Source: Pollenia angustigena (Eukaryota > Arthropoda > Insecta > Diptera > Polleniidae). From it: a stretch of 64,000 nt of DNA. Where the stretch lies: the NCBI GenBank assembly GCA_930367215.1, contig OV884056.1:54498308-54562307 (forward strand), read 5' to 3'. The stretch's first letter is position 1; each line of letters opens with the position of its first letter. Position numbers and translations under genes: made by a program. The notes beneath the pieces are model-generated. The model saw only the letters and a program-made list of their open reading frames with translations, ran no database searches and was not told the origin of the DNA. This document shows, piece after piece, positions 1 through 11,049 of the stretch.

Positions 1-299
1 CACTAGCAACATATTGCTAAGCTTTGTTAAAGAACAAATTATTCGCTATATAAGTTAAACATTGTTAATGTGAACTAGTTTGTTTTTTAAGATAATGTTT
101 TTTTTAAATGAATATTGGCAATCGTTATGAATTTCCTTGGCAACATATTGCTGAACATTTAAAAAAAAAGAATCGAAACATAAATTACATGAACTTTTAG
201 CATAAGTTAATTTATATAAAATTTGTGGTCGTATATAGGCAAATGTCCAATATGTTTTTTTTATCAACATGCTACTAAGCTTGAAGGAGGCTAACAGTT

Positions 300-1143
300 A
301 GTTAAATATTATTTAATTTAATTATAAATTAAATTTTTGTAATTTATATAATAATTTGATTTGTATATTCTGGCAATAGCTTAGAGTTTTCCTAAGCAAT
401 ACATATTGCAAAGCGTAAAAATGAGTCTAAGCATTAATTAGAAACGTTTTTTTTCATAATCTAACATACATTTTTTGAAGTACGTCAAGCCTAGTACTCT
501 GTTCGAAGTTGTAAAAAATGTTGAGCAACATTGATTATTTCACACGAAAATTTTGACTTATTTATTTAATATTAAATTCATACTTTTTTGCTTTTGCTAA
601 AAATTCCACGTGAAATAATTGCAGCTTAAATTATTTCGCAGTTGTAAAAAATGTTGCCAGAAACATTTCGGATTTTTTTCACAAAATGAACAGAGTACAA
701 CTCTATCAACATTATTTCATAGATATTTCGCACAAGTTTTTTTCATATTCGTATTGACAGCATTTCACGTGAAATGTTGAATAGAGTACCAGGCTTTAAT
801 TTAAAAAAGTTTTAGAAGATTTTTTGTATCAACTAAAGTGAGTATTTGTTGTATCGAGTTTTGCCTATATTTATTTTATTATGATACCACATCCTCCAAA
901 AAAAAAAAAAAAAAAAAAATATTTAAATAGTCTTTTTCCATGTCGAGCCAGTATAATCAGTTTTATTTTGCGATATTAAGACCATGTTAAATCATGTTAA
1001 ATTTATTCATAAATTTAATTTTTTAATATAATTTGATTTGTTTATTTAAGCAATAGTTTAGAATTTTCTTTAGCAACATGTTGCAAAGCATTAAAAAGAG
1101 TAAGCATTAATTCGAAACGTTTTATCTAACATACATTTTTTGA
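300..1143. repeat. Diverged direct repeat pair flanking a MITE
   Basis: Bases 300-478 and 985-1143 are diverged direct copies. Both run from an AT-rich start through TTTGATTTG, a CAATAG motif, an (A)GCAA-CATRTTGCAAAGC palindrome, a GCATTAATT stretch and end at CTAACATACATTTTTTGAA. The MITE at 488-795 lies between them. The function is unknown. Similar palindrome-bearing stretches recur near 21.7-24.4 kb, which suggests an old dispersed repeat. A poly(A) run lies at about 899-919. Confidence 0.6.
488..795 (+). mobile_element. TAA-type MITE, family A, short copy
   Basis: The terminal inverted repeats read AGCCTAGTACTCTGTTC on the left and end in GAATAGAGTACCAGGCT on the right. The copy is about 308 bp with no coding capacity. 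The same family occurs at 5934-6126 (one end only), 22194-23196, 23473-24358, 23805-24153 and 53074-54095. In better-preserved copies the element is flanked by TAA on both sides, which fits a PIF/Harbinger-type target. Here the flanks have drifted (TCA and TTA). Confidence 0.75.
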
Positions 1144-1737
1144 ATAAATTAGTTTCAAAAGTAAATTTGGTCTTATACACACAAGAAAAAAAGACTGTAA
1201 TGCCAAAAGAAATTGATTTTGATTAAAATAGAATTTACATTCGGATTGTGCCCAACAACATTTTGCATTTGTAGCAACAAGTCTGTTTCTTTTGTCCCAA
1301 AGTGTAAATTCATTGTTCAAATACAAATTTTTTTACTACAACAGTAATATTGGTTGATTCAAAAAATAAATATTTTATGGCAACAAAAATTGTTATTTCC
1401 TGCAAATGCAAATCATTTGCGTCAACAGCAATTTTCAATGTGCTGTTATTTCAGAGGAAGAAAACCTTTAACGACAAAAGTTATTTTATTTGCAACAAAT
1501 AATTTTGCTGTTGAAAAACTTCAAATACTTTCGTGTTGTTGCGGTAAAAAAATTTTTGTTGGAAACTTTTTTGCGACAAAAGGTTTTCAATTACGCCAAC
1601 AAGTTTTTGTTTACCCCAACAGCATAATCGTCAAATGCTCAAATTATTTGGCATCACAATATTTTTTTGTTTTTTTTTTTTTTGTGTATATTGGCAAAAA
1701 TTCATAATTATTTCTTAGCAACATGCTGCGGCCTTTA

Positions 1738-2220
1738 AAAATTTTCGTTTTCGCGTTTCGCCAGAGGATCGCATTTAGCTTCCACGCGATGCATCGCTGC
1801 GATGTAAGACAATTTGGCGGCGATTCGCGGGCGTAAACATCGCGCACCGCTATTCGCGTGAACATCGTGTGCCGCGATTCGCGTTTTCGTTTTCGCTTTT
1901 CGCCAGAGGATCGCATTTAGCTTCCACGCGATGCATCGCTGCGATGTTAGACAATTTGCCGGCGATTCGCGGGCGATGAATCGGCGATGGAAATCACTTG
2001 CTCAACTGGGATGACAATTTTGCTAATTGCCCTTGAAACCAAATATTTATTTTCCTGTTACCTTAACAAAATAACAAGAAAAAAAAAAATTCTATCGAAA
2101 GTTATAAAAAAACACTGATGATTGCCGCTACTTGTGTGCGCTCGCATATTCATCGCCATAGGCGATGGTAAGCGATTCGTATTCCCTGAGAAGGATCGCG
2201 TAATCATCGCCAAAAAATTT
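1738..2220. repeat. CpG-rich GCGAT repeat block with a 142-bp tandem duplication
   Basis: A GC-rich island in AT-rich DNA. A segment beginning TTCGCCAGAGGATCGC occurs at about 1757 and again at about 1899, a period of 142 bp, each followed by the palindrome-rich GCGATGCATCGCTGCGATG. GCGAT/ATCGC motifs continue to about 2215 (CATCGCCATAGGCGATGG). No reading frame is convincing. It may be the subterminal-repeat region of a DNA transposon, but I see no paired termini. Confidence 0.55.
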
Positions 2221-2403
2221 CAAAAATGTTTGAAGGGCACGTATGTATATATATTAAATTTCACAAGTATGAGTGGGAAAAAATGTCACACGTACACGAA
2301 TGTTTACATCAGTTTTTTCATATTGCTCTTAATAAAATAATAGAAACTTTTGACGTATAAACCCATCAGCAATGCCCATCAGATGATGCATCAAATGACT
2401 GTC

Positions 2404-2603
2404 ATTGTTCTTGTAGGGTAATGGCTCGTTTACGGATGGCAACACAGTTGAATTTGAGTTGCCAGCAGCGAAATCAGGCAAAGCCGCTTGCTTATGTTAA
2501 AGTTTACAACATTTTTTTGTTTATATTTTAACATGAGCGGCGTTGCCTGATTTCGCTGAGGGTAACTCAACTTCAGTTCAGTTGTCATCCGTAATCGACC
2601 CAT
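2404..2603. mobile_element. Foldback MITE
   Basis: A long imperfect palindrome of about 200 bp. The left arm contains TTACGGATGGCAAC, GAGTTGCC, GCAGCGAAATCAGGCAAAGCCGC and ATGTTAAA. The right arm carries their complements in reverse order, down to GTTGTCATCCGTAATCGACCC. A T-rich loop sits near 2510-2530. There is no open frame. The superfamily cannot be assigned because the target duplication is not clear. Confidence 0.7.
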
Positions 2604-2609
2604 AAGTTT

Positions 2610-3547
2610 TCTTTTTCATTATCCAAGTCGCCAAAGTTGCCATTTCGCATAAACCGATGAATTGACACATCTCTTGAAAAATGTTCTTAGATAAGATTTA
2701 ATAAGTACGATTATCTGTTGAAAGTAATATCGTTCGCTATTCTCAACATATACCCTTTTTTTAATTCTTAAGTTTTTGTAAGATTTACACCTGCACCCTA
2801 ATTTCATAGGAGACTTAATACCACTAAGTACATTAGCTTTTCAACATGTTGTGTCTTCAGTTTTTTTCTTCTCTTTTTTACAACACTTTTCACCAACATT
2901 TAGTGTCATATGTCATTTATTTTCCTTGTAAGTTTTGCATACATAAATTAAAAGAAAAAAAAAAAAAAAAAAAATTCCAGCCATTTTATTTTGCCCATTT
3001 GAATTTTTCTATTCGCATTTAAATATAAAGTTTATTAAGCGAACAGTATAAAAATGAAATCATTTGATCATAAGTATTAAATAAATTTTCATTTTTATAA
3101 CTCTATTTTTTTTATTTAGCACATAAATTTTTTAAAATTTTATTTATTTATCTTGTATTTTTCTTTTATTTTCTTTTTAGGTAAGTGTTGATTAAAAACC
3201 AAGTTAACTTTAGCAAAACATGATGTGTTTATTACAAGTAAGTTATAAAGTAGAGTTTAATCTTACAATTATAAAAAAAATGTGTGAATTTTTTTTTTTT
3301 TTTTTGCAAGCAGAAAGAAAATAGAGATTGTGGGGATATTTTTTTATAGAAAACGGCAGCTGGAAGGGAAGGTTTCTAACATATAAAAAATTATTTGTTT
3401 AAGCGTTAAAACAAAAGAAATATTAACATTACCTCCTAATTTATTAATGAAATTTTGTTTTTCAAATCTAAGAATAAAGTTAATTTTCTTTTCTAGTTCT
3501 TTCTGAAAGATTTTTTAAGAAATATGCAAGAAGGGAAGTTTTGCCTT
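2610..3547. other. AT-rich stretch with no recognised feature
   Basis: About 940 bp of AT-rich sequence with poly(A) near 2953-2972 and poly(T) near 3290-3305. The short open frames have no recognisable motif. I see no gene, no paired inverted repeat and no RNA signal. Confidence 0.5.
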
Positions 3548-3622
3548 TCTTATACCCTTCACCAAAGGTGGAAAGGGTAAACATATATTTGTTATTCCGT
3601 TTAAAAATATTGATGGTTGATG
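3548..3622. repeat. Helitron-like (HINE/mini-me) fragment
   Basis: The motif TACCCTTCACCAAAGGTGGAAAGGGTA followed by TTGTTATTCCGTTT matches the terminal region of the HINE copies near 6.75 kb and 33.2 kb. It stops at the LINE 3' tail at 3624, so it is a truncated end, possibly one interrupted by that LINE. Confidence 0.6.
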
Positions 3623-3623
3623 C

Positions 3624-4600
3624 TAGGTTAGGTTAGGTTAGAGTGGCCGGTCACAAAGACCCCGCATAGACCAAATAGGTCCCTAGCGTTACCACAATTG
3701 TACGATAACCCACAGAAGAAAGTAAAAAGGTCAGTCAGATGTGATGGTATCCAGAGTACCCCACACTCTCTTGACGAATGCCAGGAGTCTCATTAACCCA
3801 ATTCCAGAGACTTCCCCGAGATCTTGGAGATAATGATCTCCCACACAGTTCGCCCTGGAGCGCACGAGTGCCGGACAGTAGCATAGCAAGTGCTCTACCG
3901 TCTCCTTTTCCCCTGGTACCCCACAAAATCTACAATTGTCACGACAGAAGAATTCTCGACGACTCCGGATCGTAGGATCCCCACATTACCTTGGAAACCC
4001 TGCACGTTCTTGTGTTTTCCCAAAACGCCTCTGATCTCCTCCGTATAGCAGAGTCCGTATCTCTCCTTATATTCTGAATTGGAGCCGGGATGACCACCAT
4101 CCTATCGTGTGGTAAACGGGCCCCCCGTTTCGCCAATTCGTCCACCTCTTCGTTGCCCTCTATGCCCTGGTGACCGCGAACCCAGTAGATATGCACTCTC
4201 CTATTGACACATAGTCTATCTATCGAGTCCCTACACTCCTGGACGACAGAGGAGTATGAGTATTCAGCGGTTATATCCCTGATCGCCGCCTGACTATCAA
4301 TGAAAAAGTTTACTTGCGAGTTCTCGGTGCCGGAAACACGTGCCAGATCAGCAGCCATTTTGGCTGCAAAAACCTCCGCCTGGAAAACGCTGCAGTAATC
4401 GGGAAGCTTATACGATTCCCGAATACCCAGTTCTCGGCAGTAGACTGCAGCTCCAACTCCGTCCTCCATTTTGGAACCATCAGTGTAGAATCTGAAGGTC
4501 CCTTGCCAGATCGGAGTCCTACCAACCAACCGTCCTCCTCTACGGTAACTCGCGGTTTCCTTCCAAGTGTCAGTCTCGGAATGGTGTAGTCACTGGTATT
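3624..4600 (-). mobile_element. 5'-truncated LINE with RNase H (I/R1/LOA-like)
   Basis: Only the 3' part of a non-LTR retrotransposon remains, read on the minus strand. It ends in a simple tail of about three and a half TAACC units at 3624-3641. The coding remnant covers RNase H and a C-terminal zinc finger. The 5' limit is uncertain, because recognisable protein similarity fades near 4600. RNase H downstream of reverse transcriptase is known in the I, R1 and LOA groups of LINEs, and I cannot choose among them. Confidence 0.8.
3731..4600 (-). pseudogene. LINE ORF2 fragment: RNase H plus CCHC zinc finger, frameshifted
   Basis: The frame at 3939-4529 holds an RNase H domain. It has FYTDGSK (Asp17 of that frame), FQAEVFAAK (Glu52), FIDSQAAI (Asp78) and WVRGHQGIEGNEEVDELAKRG (His120, Asp130), so the full acidic set is present. 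A frameshift near 3945-3955 moves the sequence into another frame that reads CRDNCRFCGVPGEKETVEHL and then LCYCP, a C-x2-C...H-x4-C zinc finger, ending at the TGA at 3731-3733. A second shift near 4520-4530 joins upstream sequence ending VEEDGWLVG. In life it would remove RNA from the RNA-DNA hybrid during reverse transcription. This copy is dead. Confidence 0.85.
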
Positions 4601-4679
4601 TTTACATAGACAGTTATACTGAATGATTTCGTTTCGTTTTACACAGGCAAGCAACACCCATATGAACATTTAGGAAACT

Positions 4680-5930
4680 AATGGGTGCTCTAACAAAAGT
4701 GGGCGTGACACTTCTCTTATTAATTCAATACCACAATGTTTATATTTGGAAAACTAGAACAACTAGAATACCAAATTTTTGTAGGAGTAACTTTAGTATC
4801 AATATAAATATTTTGGACAAAAATGGGCGGACTACCAATAGCGGGCATGGCACTTCCTTTATGAAGGTGGAGGAAGGACTTGTCAAACTTGTGCTTCGTG
4901 AAATTTTAAGTTGTTGGGAGAGAACTCTGCCGAGTGAATGTTTTCGGGTTCTCGGCGATAAAGTCAATTACATCGAAATAAACTATCAATCACCCTTATT
5001 GTGTTTGGCGTATTTAAAATACGCCTACGACTTTTTGGCCTTAACATTGTTGCAGCCTTTTACGAAAATTATCGTTCAAATTAATATGCGTTTCGTGATT
5101 TTTTTGGACAGCATAATCACCCAAATGTGTTCACAATCCTTCCACAAAAAGAATTACACTAAATTTAAAAAGCGCACTCTTACTGAGACACCCTTTATTA
5201 ACTGACTTATTATTAGATTTAAGATTATTGTCTTGTCTTTTTTTATTTTCATGTTTTGTGAACAGTCCATGAAGAAAGTTATTGAATGTTTTCTACATAA
5301 AATAAGCAACATGTTTGTAAACTTTCAAATTAACCAAAGTAAGAAAAGATAAAAATTAATACAATTAGAACATTTTACATCTTCTAAAAAATTTCCTTAG
5401 CCATCTTTAAGCCGTCCAAATGTCTGCACTGAACTTTTATCTACGTCTTCATAACACACATTTAAAAAACATTTGTATTTATTCAGCAACAAAATGATGA
5501 TTTTTCTCTAGCCGTAAATCACACTTGATAGCCAACCGCAAATATTCAATTTACTATTTTATTTTTATTTATTTTCCTTAACCGAGATTGTGGTTTGTTT
5601 TATTAATTTAAGGCCTGGGGAACACAAGTCAAATTGTGCAATTAGTAGCTCCTGGCATTACACCTGAAGTTTGTCAAGTTTAATTTTTTTTTTTTTTCAC
5701 TTAAAAAACAATCTTTTAAATGCAATTTGTCCTTATCTATAAAACATAAGAGATGTTTTTTAAACAAGTTTTGCAAATAAGATTTTTTTTATAAAAAAAA
5801 GTATAAAAGTTTAAAATACAAACAGGCTTAGTTTATGAAAGAAATGTAGGAAATTAAAAAAAAAAAAAATTTTAATATTTAATATCTTTTTTGGATTCTG
5901 CAACATGTTGCAAAGAAAATCTTGTTAAGT
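4680..5930. other. AT-rich stretch, weak repeat similarity only
   Basis: Bases 4696-4890 contain GTGGGCGTGACACTTC and ATGGGCGGACTACC, which resemble the GTGGGCGTGGTACCTCCC block in the repeats at 6370 and 7195, so this is probably old related repeat. The rest, 4890-5930, is AT-rich with poly(T) and poly(A) runs. The 174-codon open frame at 4681-5205 shows no domain I recognise and I do not call it a gene. Confidence 0.45.
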
Positions 5931-5933
5931 TTA

Positions 5934-6126
5934 AAGGCTAGTACTCTGTTCAAATTTGTGAAAAATGTTGATAAACATTTACTATTTCACACGAAAATTT
6001 TGACATGTATCAATGTTACCTATCTTGCGAGTTTGCACAATTTGACGTTTTTATTCCTGTTAAGTATGCGACATTGTTTTGCGTATGTAAACAAGCCCCA
6101 CATGTATTTTACTAAAAATTATTTGT
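5934..6126 (+). mobile_element. MITE family A, 5' end only
   Basis: It begins AGGCTAGTACTCTGTTC and continues with the family A interior (TTTCACACGAAAATTTTGAC, ATGTATCAATGTTACCTATC). Similarity ends where the Helitron-like block starts at about 6127. The right terminus is absent. Confidence 0.65.
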
Positions 6127-7435
6127 ATACCCTTCACCGAAGGTAGAGAGGTATTCTTATTATAATGTTGCTATTGAAATTCAGCCAGATCGGTCCACAA
6201 ATGGCTGAGTTATGAGCAAAAAACCACGACTACCTCCAATTTTTTTCAAAAATCCCTTGTGGTTATTGTATTTTTATTACTTTTTGCTGTATATCTGAGG
6301 AACGGCTTAAGCCAAAGTTTCCAAATTAGGTACACACATTAAGGTTGTCAATACACACCATCCTACAAAATATGGGCGGGATTGGAGAAGTAGGCGTGGT
6401 ACCTCCCGTACGAAAAAAAAATAAAAAATTGTATAAAAACCTAAATTTGAGGGCTGCCATATGTCCTATGGATATGACTTTTATACCAAAATATCGGAAA
6501 TTTTCAGTAGAACATATTTCCTAAAAAACTCTGAAAAATTGGTTCAGAAACAAAAAAGTTATGACCAAAAATAATTTTTTTTTTTAAAATACCCACTTTC
6601 GGGAACCATAGATCTCCCTGAGTCCAAGCTTTATAACTCAAGTAAATGGTAAATTTCTTCTTCAAAACGTTGGTATATAAATCTGTCAAATCGGTTAAAA
6701 AATGGCTGAGTTATAACCGAAATACTGAATCCCCAAAAATTACTCTTTTTATACCCTTCACCGAATGTAGAAAGGGTATATATAACTTTGTCATTCCGTT
6801 TGTAATTTCTACAATATTGATCCTACACCCTATAAAGTATATATATTCTGGGTCCTTATGAAAAGCGAAGTTCAAAACCGGTTGTCCGTCTGTCTGTTGA
6901 AATGGGTTTTCCGAAGCCCCCAGATATGATGGGGACTTGGTTGGGGTATCTTTATGTCAGGTATTCTTATTATAATTTTGCTATTGAAATTCAGCCAGAT
7001 CGGTCCACAAATGGCTGAGTTATGAGCAAAAAACCACGACTACCTCTAATTTTTTCCAAAAATCCCTTGTGGTTGTTGTATTTTTATTACTTTTTGCTGT
7101 ATATCTGAGGAACGGCATAAGCCAAAGTTTCCAAATTATGTACACTCATTTAGGTTGCCAATACAAACCATCCTACAATGTGGGCGGGATTGGAGAAGTG
7201 GGCGTGGTACCTCCCGTACAAAAAAAATTAAAAATTGTATAAAAACCTAAATTTTAGGGCTGCCATATGTCCTATGGATATGACTTATATACCAAAATAT
7301 CGGAAATTTTTAGTAGAACATATACATTTTTATATTATTAAAAAAAGAGCATTAATTTAAATAAAAGCAAACAAAAGTTATAACGAGTAAACATGCAGTA
7401 TTCGACTTTGCCGAATTTTATATACCCTTCACCAA
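6127..7435. mobile_element. Helitron-like (HINE/mini-me) composite with a large direct repeat
   Basis: Two direct copies of a ~370-bp segment, 6152-6520 and 6958-7325, are spaced about 806 bp apart. Each starts GTATTCTTATTATAAT and includes CAGCCAGATCGGTCCACAAA and CATATGTCCTATGGATATGA. Between them, 6750-6957 carries the HINE signature: TACCCTTCACCGAA, TTGTCATTCCGTTTGTAATT, TATATATATTCTGGGTCC and GTCCGTCTGTCTGTTGAA. The block ends at 7405-7435 with the hairpin-like end ATTCGACTTTGCCGAAT. No helicase or Rep frame is present, so it is non-autonomous. Part of the interior (6560-6740) recurs at 8103-8300. Confidence 0.7.
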
Positions 7436-7466
7436 AATTCCTAAACAGCAATTCTTTGAGCTTTAT

Positions 7467-7852
7467 GCGCCCCATACATTTTTCAATTCAATTGTCAACT
7501 GAGTCTTTTAACTGAATTGAAGCTTGGCCACACAGTTCATCAACTGAGTTGAAAGACTTCAAATTAATTTTAAAATTCAATGAAATAGAAGACAATTTTT
7601 ATGAAAACTTAACTTTTTTTTACAAAAGAAGATTACAAACATTAATTTTGACAGCTAATAAAGAGACTCGAGCACACACAGTACAATCGAATTGAAAGAC
7701 TTAGTAGTCAACTTGAAAAAATCAATATCTTTTGATTTTTCTTCAGCCAACTCGACAATCGTCAAACTAATCAATTGACAAAGCCATACACGCTTTGGTT
7801 TGGAGAACAACCGACTCAGTTGACAATTGAATTGAATCGTGTATGGGCTGCT
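7467..7852. mobile_element. MITE with ~38-bp terminal inverted repeats
   Basis: The left end carries CCCATACA...TTCAATTCAATTGTCAACTGAGTC. The right end is its complement, GACTCAGTTGACAATTGAATTGAAT...TGTATGGGC. The interior, about 310 bp, is AT-rich with further CAACTGAGTTGAAAGACTT motifs. The flanks TTTA and TTTAA are compatible with a TTA duplication but are ambiguous. Confidence 0.7.
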
Positions 7853-7935
7853 TTAAGTACACGATTTTTTTTGGTTCTAAATATACTTTCTAACTATAGG
7901 CACTTCGAATTAAAATTGTTTCTTAACAAAAAATG

Positions 7936-8100
7936 TGTATATAGGGTGTTCCAAACATAATGCACGATGTTAATTGTGAGTCACATCTTAACGTCAAGTT
8001 TTTGGCCCAACTTAATTTGACATTTTTTTGTTTCAGTGTTTGACAAATTAAACAATGGAGAGGTACCAGAGAACGGCTTTGTGCAATTGCAAAACCCGTT
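7936..8100 (+). mobile_element. Possible mariner-like 5' remnant
   Basis: It starts ATAGGGTGTTCCAAACATAATG and runs through TTAATTGTGAGTCACATCTT and TTTGTTTCAGTGTTTGAC to an ATG at 8055 that opens MERYQRTALC. A second copy of the same ~120-bp leader lies at 25206-25470, opening MERYTI. The terminus next to TA and the MERYT-type start resemble mariner transposons, but only the first codons survive, so the family call is an inference. Confidence 0.45.
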
Positions 8101-8463
8101 CAGATACAATTATGACCAAAATTAATTTTTTTTTTAATTCTCACTTTCGGGAACGATAGATCTCCCCGAGTCCAAGTTTTATAACTAAAGTAAATGGTAA
8201 ATTTCTTCTTAAACACGTCGGTATATAAATCTGTCAAATCGGTTAAAAAATGGCTGAGTTATAACCGTAATACTGATTCCCCAAAAATTACTCTTTTTTT
8301 TATAATTAACTTTGTTAAAAAATATCGTCACCTAAAAGACGAAATAACCTATCTGCAGTTTTCAAAAGTTTACAGGAGAGGGAAAAAACGTTATAAAATG
8401 GGAACTATTAACGATATTGAAACGAAAATTACACATTTTGATTAAAATGAAATCAGTAATATA

Positions 8464-9515
8464 CAGGCATGTCACAAATTCCGATCGAAATGGTTTTAAT
8501 TTCGTATGTTCAATTTCGATCGATTTATGGTGTTTTCTTTTCTAAAAAATAATGATGCATTATAGTTGTGTAATATATTTATTAGGTTACACGAACCCTT
8601 ACAAAGTGATACATTTTTCTAAATTACAATGGAACAAAATAATAGCTACGTTTTACACTCAACACTAATGTGTATTTAGCGTGTTAAATATTGAATGAAA
8701 AGTTTGTACTAAAAGCGATATTCACCACGCTTGTAGCAATTTTCAACATTAAATTTTCTTACAATTCCAATAAGCGTTAATTAATAATTAATTCAATAAT
8801 TAATGTCAGCTGTTGTTAAAAATTTTGCGACAAAAAAATATAATAAAAGTAAAACAAACGAAAAACAAAAAGTTTTTATATCCATCACAATATAACGCAA
8901 ATTGTCCGCAAACACAAGAAAAAAAAATACTTGCTTGCATAAAAAAGTACTTTACGCAGATGCAAAAAAGGGTATTATCTCACACTCAGTTATAACTGCG
9001 GGTAAGAAATGGAACAAATTTGCCATTTATTGTTGCAACATGTTTAGAAAGGAAAACGACAACTTCTCATATTTTTGTATATATTTTTAGAATGGAACAA
9101 AAACCCGCACGAATGGTAGCATATATGGAACATTATTGTCAGAAAAGAAAACACCATTAGTTTTAGCTTCTTCAGATTCCGATCGATTTTGCTAAATGGT
9201 TTGTGAGGAAAAAAAGGTAGCAACGCAACGGTAAAGAATTTATTATGTTTTTAATTAAATCAATAGTAAAGTAAAATAAAATAAATAAATCAAAAGTGTG
9301 TTATTTCTTCAATCTATATCATAAAAAACATTTATTTATCCATAAAAATTAGTTTTAAGTAGTTTTTTCGGTTATAAAATACTGAAACAATCAATTCCAC
9401 TTAGAAAACCAAAATTGGTTTCATTCCGAAAAAATTTTTCGTTTTTCGTTTTCTGAAGAAGCAAAATACGGAATTAAAACCACTTTCGATCGGAATGGAA
9501 TTCCATGGCAGGCCT
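8464..9515. mobile_element. DNA transposon derivative with CAGGC ends, carrying a nested MITE
   Basis: The left end begins CAGGCATGTCACAAATTCC then GATCGAAATGGTTTTAATT. The right end is the inverse: AATTAAAACCACTTTCGATC, GGAATTCCATGGCAGGCCTG. A TTA-flanked MITE occupies 8528-9156 inside it. Removing that leaves about 420 bp. CAGG-type termini suggest hAT, but I do not see an 8-bp duplication. Confidence 0.6.
8528..9156 (+). mobile_element. TTA-flanked MITE, family C, copy 1
   Basis: The element is 629 bp with terminal inverted repeats TGGTGTTTTCTTTTCT and AGAAAAGAAAACACCA and a TTA on each side (8525-8527, 9157-9159). A second copy lies in the opposite orientation at 14560-15207, readily alignable along its whole length. 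The 3-bp TTA duplication fits PIF/Harbinger. No transposase frame is present. Confidence 0.85.
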
Positions 9516-9999
9516 GATATATCGGTTGAGAAAATTTTGTTTTCTAATCACAGCTTATGTTATGACACTTAGGTGTCTTGGAATTGTAGAAATCTGAAAC
9601 CAAATAGCCTATCTGCAGTACTAATTCGTATGAATAAATAAAAATTTCTTTATACACATGAATATTATATACATTAAATAATTACAGTAGTAGTTTCTTT
9701 TACTGGTTTAAGCAAAAACAAGTACTTAATGTTTGTTTAAATTACACTATGCAACAAAATTAACTTTTATCGTAATTTTTGATGATTTATTTTTCTCTTT
9801 TTTTGTGCGTAACGGTCCTCTAGGTACAAAAACTTTGTCATTTGTAATATTACATGTTCAAAATTTTGCACACATATGCGTTATGATATAGAGAATAAAA
9901 ATCCATAAAAAACTCAATTTTGAAATGTTTGCAGAAAGGTTATTAAGTCTTTAAGATGACGATATGTATACAAGTATATAAAAATGTTTATATATAAAT
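9516..9999. other. AT-rich stretch with nothing recognised
   Basis: About 480 bp of AT-rich DNA lacking long open frames, paired inverted repeats or any similarity to other parts of the window that I could see. Confidence 0.45.
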
Positions 10000-10544
10000 C
10001 AGTGTTCGAAAATAAACACTAAATATCGTTTCTTAATGTTCGGTTCGGTAAATTTGTGGAAAACACAAACGCTAATACTGTTTGTGTAGAAAATCATTAA
10101 AAAAAAATAACGTTTCCCTGTTAGTCATCTTTCGAACACAAAAATAATACTGTTTTTATCACACACAACAAAAGATGAGAACATTTAATTCCGTTCGGTT
10201 TTTTTTGAAAATCCACAAACTTCGATGTGTTCGGTTCGGCTCATTAATGTTCGTCCCTTTTGGCTGGTAAAAAAAAAAAACAAAAATTTTTTACAAACAC
10301 AAAATGCACACACGAAAAAAAACATTAAAGAACATTAAAATATAATGTTTTTCTACAGTATCACTACAATTGTTCTGTTTTTTAATGAAGAACCGAACAT
10401 TATATAATGTTCTGTACTTTCTTGAAAATAGTTACGAACGGTATTAAGGGTTGTGTATTATTACACAATCACTAAAAAAATAGATATCGTTCTTGGGTGT
10501 GTGAGCCGAACGTTAAATAATGTACTGTTTATTTTCGAACGCTG
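10000..10544. mobile_element. hAT-like non-autonomous element (545 bp)
   Basis: The terminal repeats are CAGTGTTCGAAAATAAACA and TGTTTATTTTCGAACGCTG, a 19-bp match with one difference. The element is flanked by a perfect 8-bp direct duplication ATATAAAT (9992-9999 and 10545-10552). Subterminal TTCGGTTCGG and GAACATTA motifs repeat inside. The 8-bp duplication with CAG-type ends is the usual hAT signature. No coding frame remains. Confidence 0.85.
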
Positions 10545-10600
10545 ATATAAATATAACTTAAGTAAATGGTAAAATTCTTCCTTAACACGTCGGTATATAA

Positions 10601-10660
10601 AACAAGTAAGAGTGCTATATTCGGCTGTGCCGAATCTTAAATACCCTTCACCATGGCGCG
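10601..10660. repeat. Helitron-like (HINE) end fragment
   Basis: ACAAGTAAGAGTGCTATATT is followed by CGGCTGTGCCGAATCTTAAA and TACCCTTCACCA. The inverted pair ATTCGGC-TGT-GCCGAAT is the terminal hairpin seen in the two long HINE copies. Only this end is identifiable. Confidence 0.65.
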
Positions 10661-10896
10661 ATAAGAACAGAAAGTTACATTAATACCGTTCTTTGGATGT
10701 AAATAAATCTATTTTGAGCTATCCCCACATGTAATTTCGTCGTGCCGTAGTTATTCACAGTTTCAAAAAATTGAGATAAGTCTGTTTCCAGTTTTGCCAA
10801 AGTTTACGTCTTCAAATCGTCTTCCCTTGCAGAAGTTTTATAGAAATAAGCGGTATTCAGTATTGGTAGTAAAATACCCTTGCAGATCACTGATGG

Positions 10897-10985
10897 GATT
10901 TGTGGTACAATTGTACCAAATTTGGTACAATCGAAACTTAATTGGTACCCTGGTACAATTCATCTTTTTATGGTACAATAAAAAC
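10897..10985. repeat. Short GGTACAAT repeat cluster
   Basis: GGTACAAT or its complement occurs about five times in 89 bp, including the palindrome GGTACAATTGTACC. The same word recurs within the small CAGGGATGG-ended element near 48.29-48.34 kb, so this may be the subterminal repeat of a related DNA transposon. I could not pair its ends. Confidence 0.45.
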
Positions 10986-11049
10986 AATACCCACGTAGTT
11001 TTAACAATTCTTTTAGGTGGATTACCTCACTTTTCTTTTCAATAATAAC

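Noticed and set aside
3624..3641. TTAGG-like repeats as a telomere or telomere relic
   Set aside because: Only about three and a half units, located exactly at the 3' end of a LINE, and flies do not use TTAGG telomeres.
4681..5205. 174-codon plus-strand frame as a host gene
   Set aside because: No domain, repeat-like sequence in the first third, AT-driven composition, and a competing frame on the other strand.
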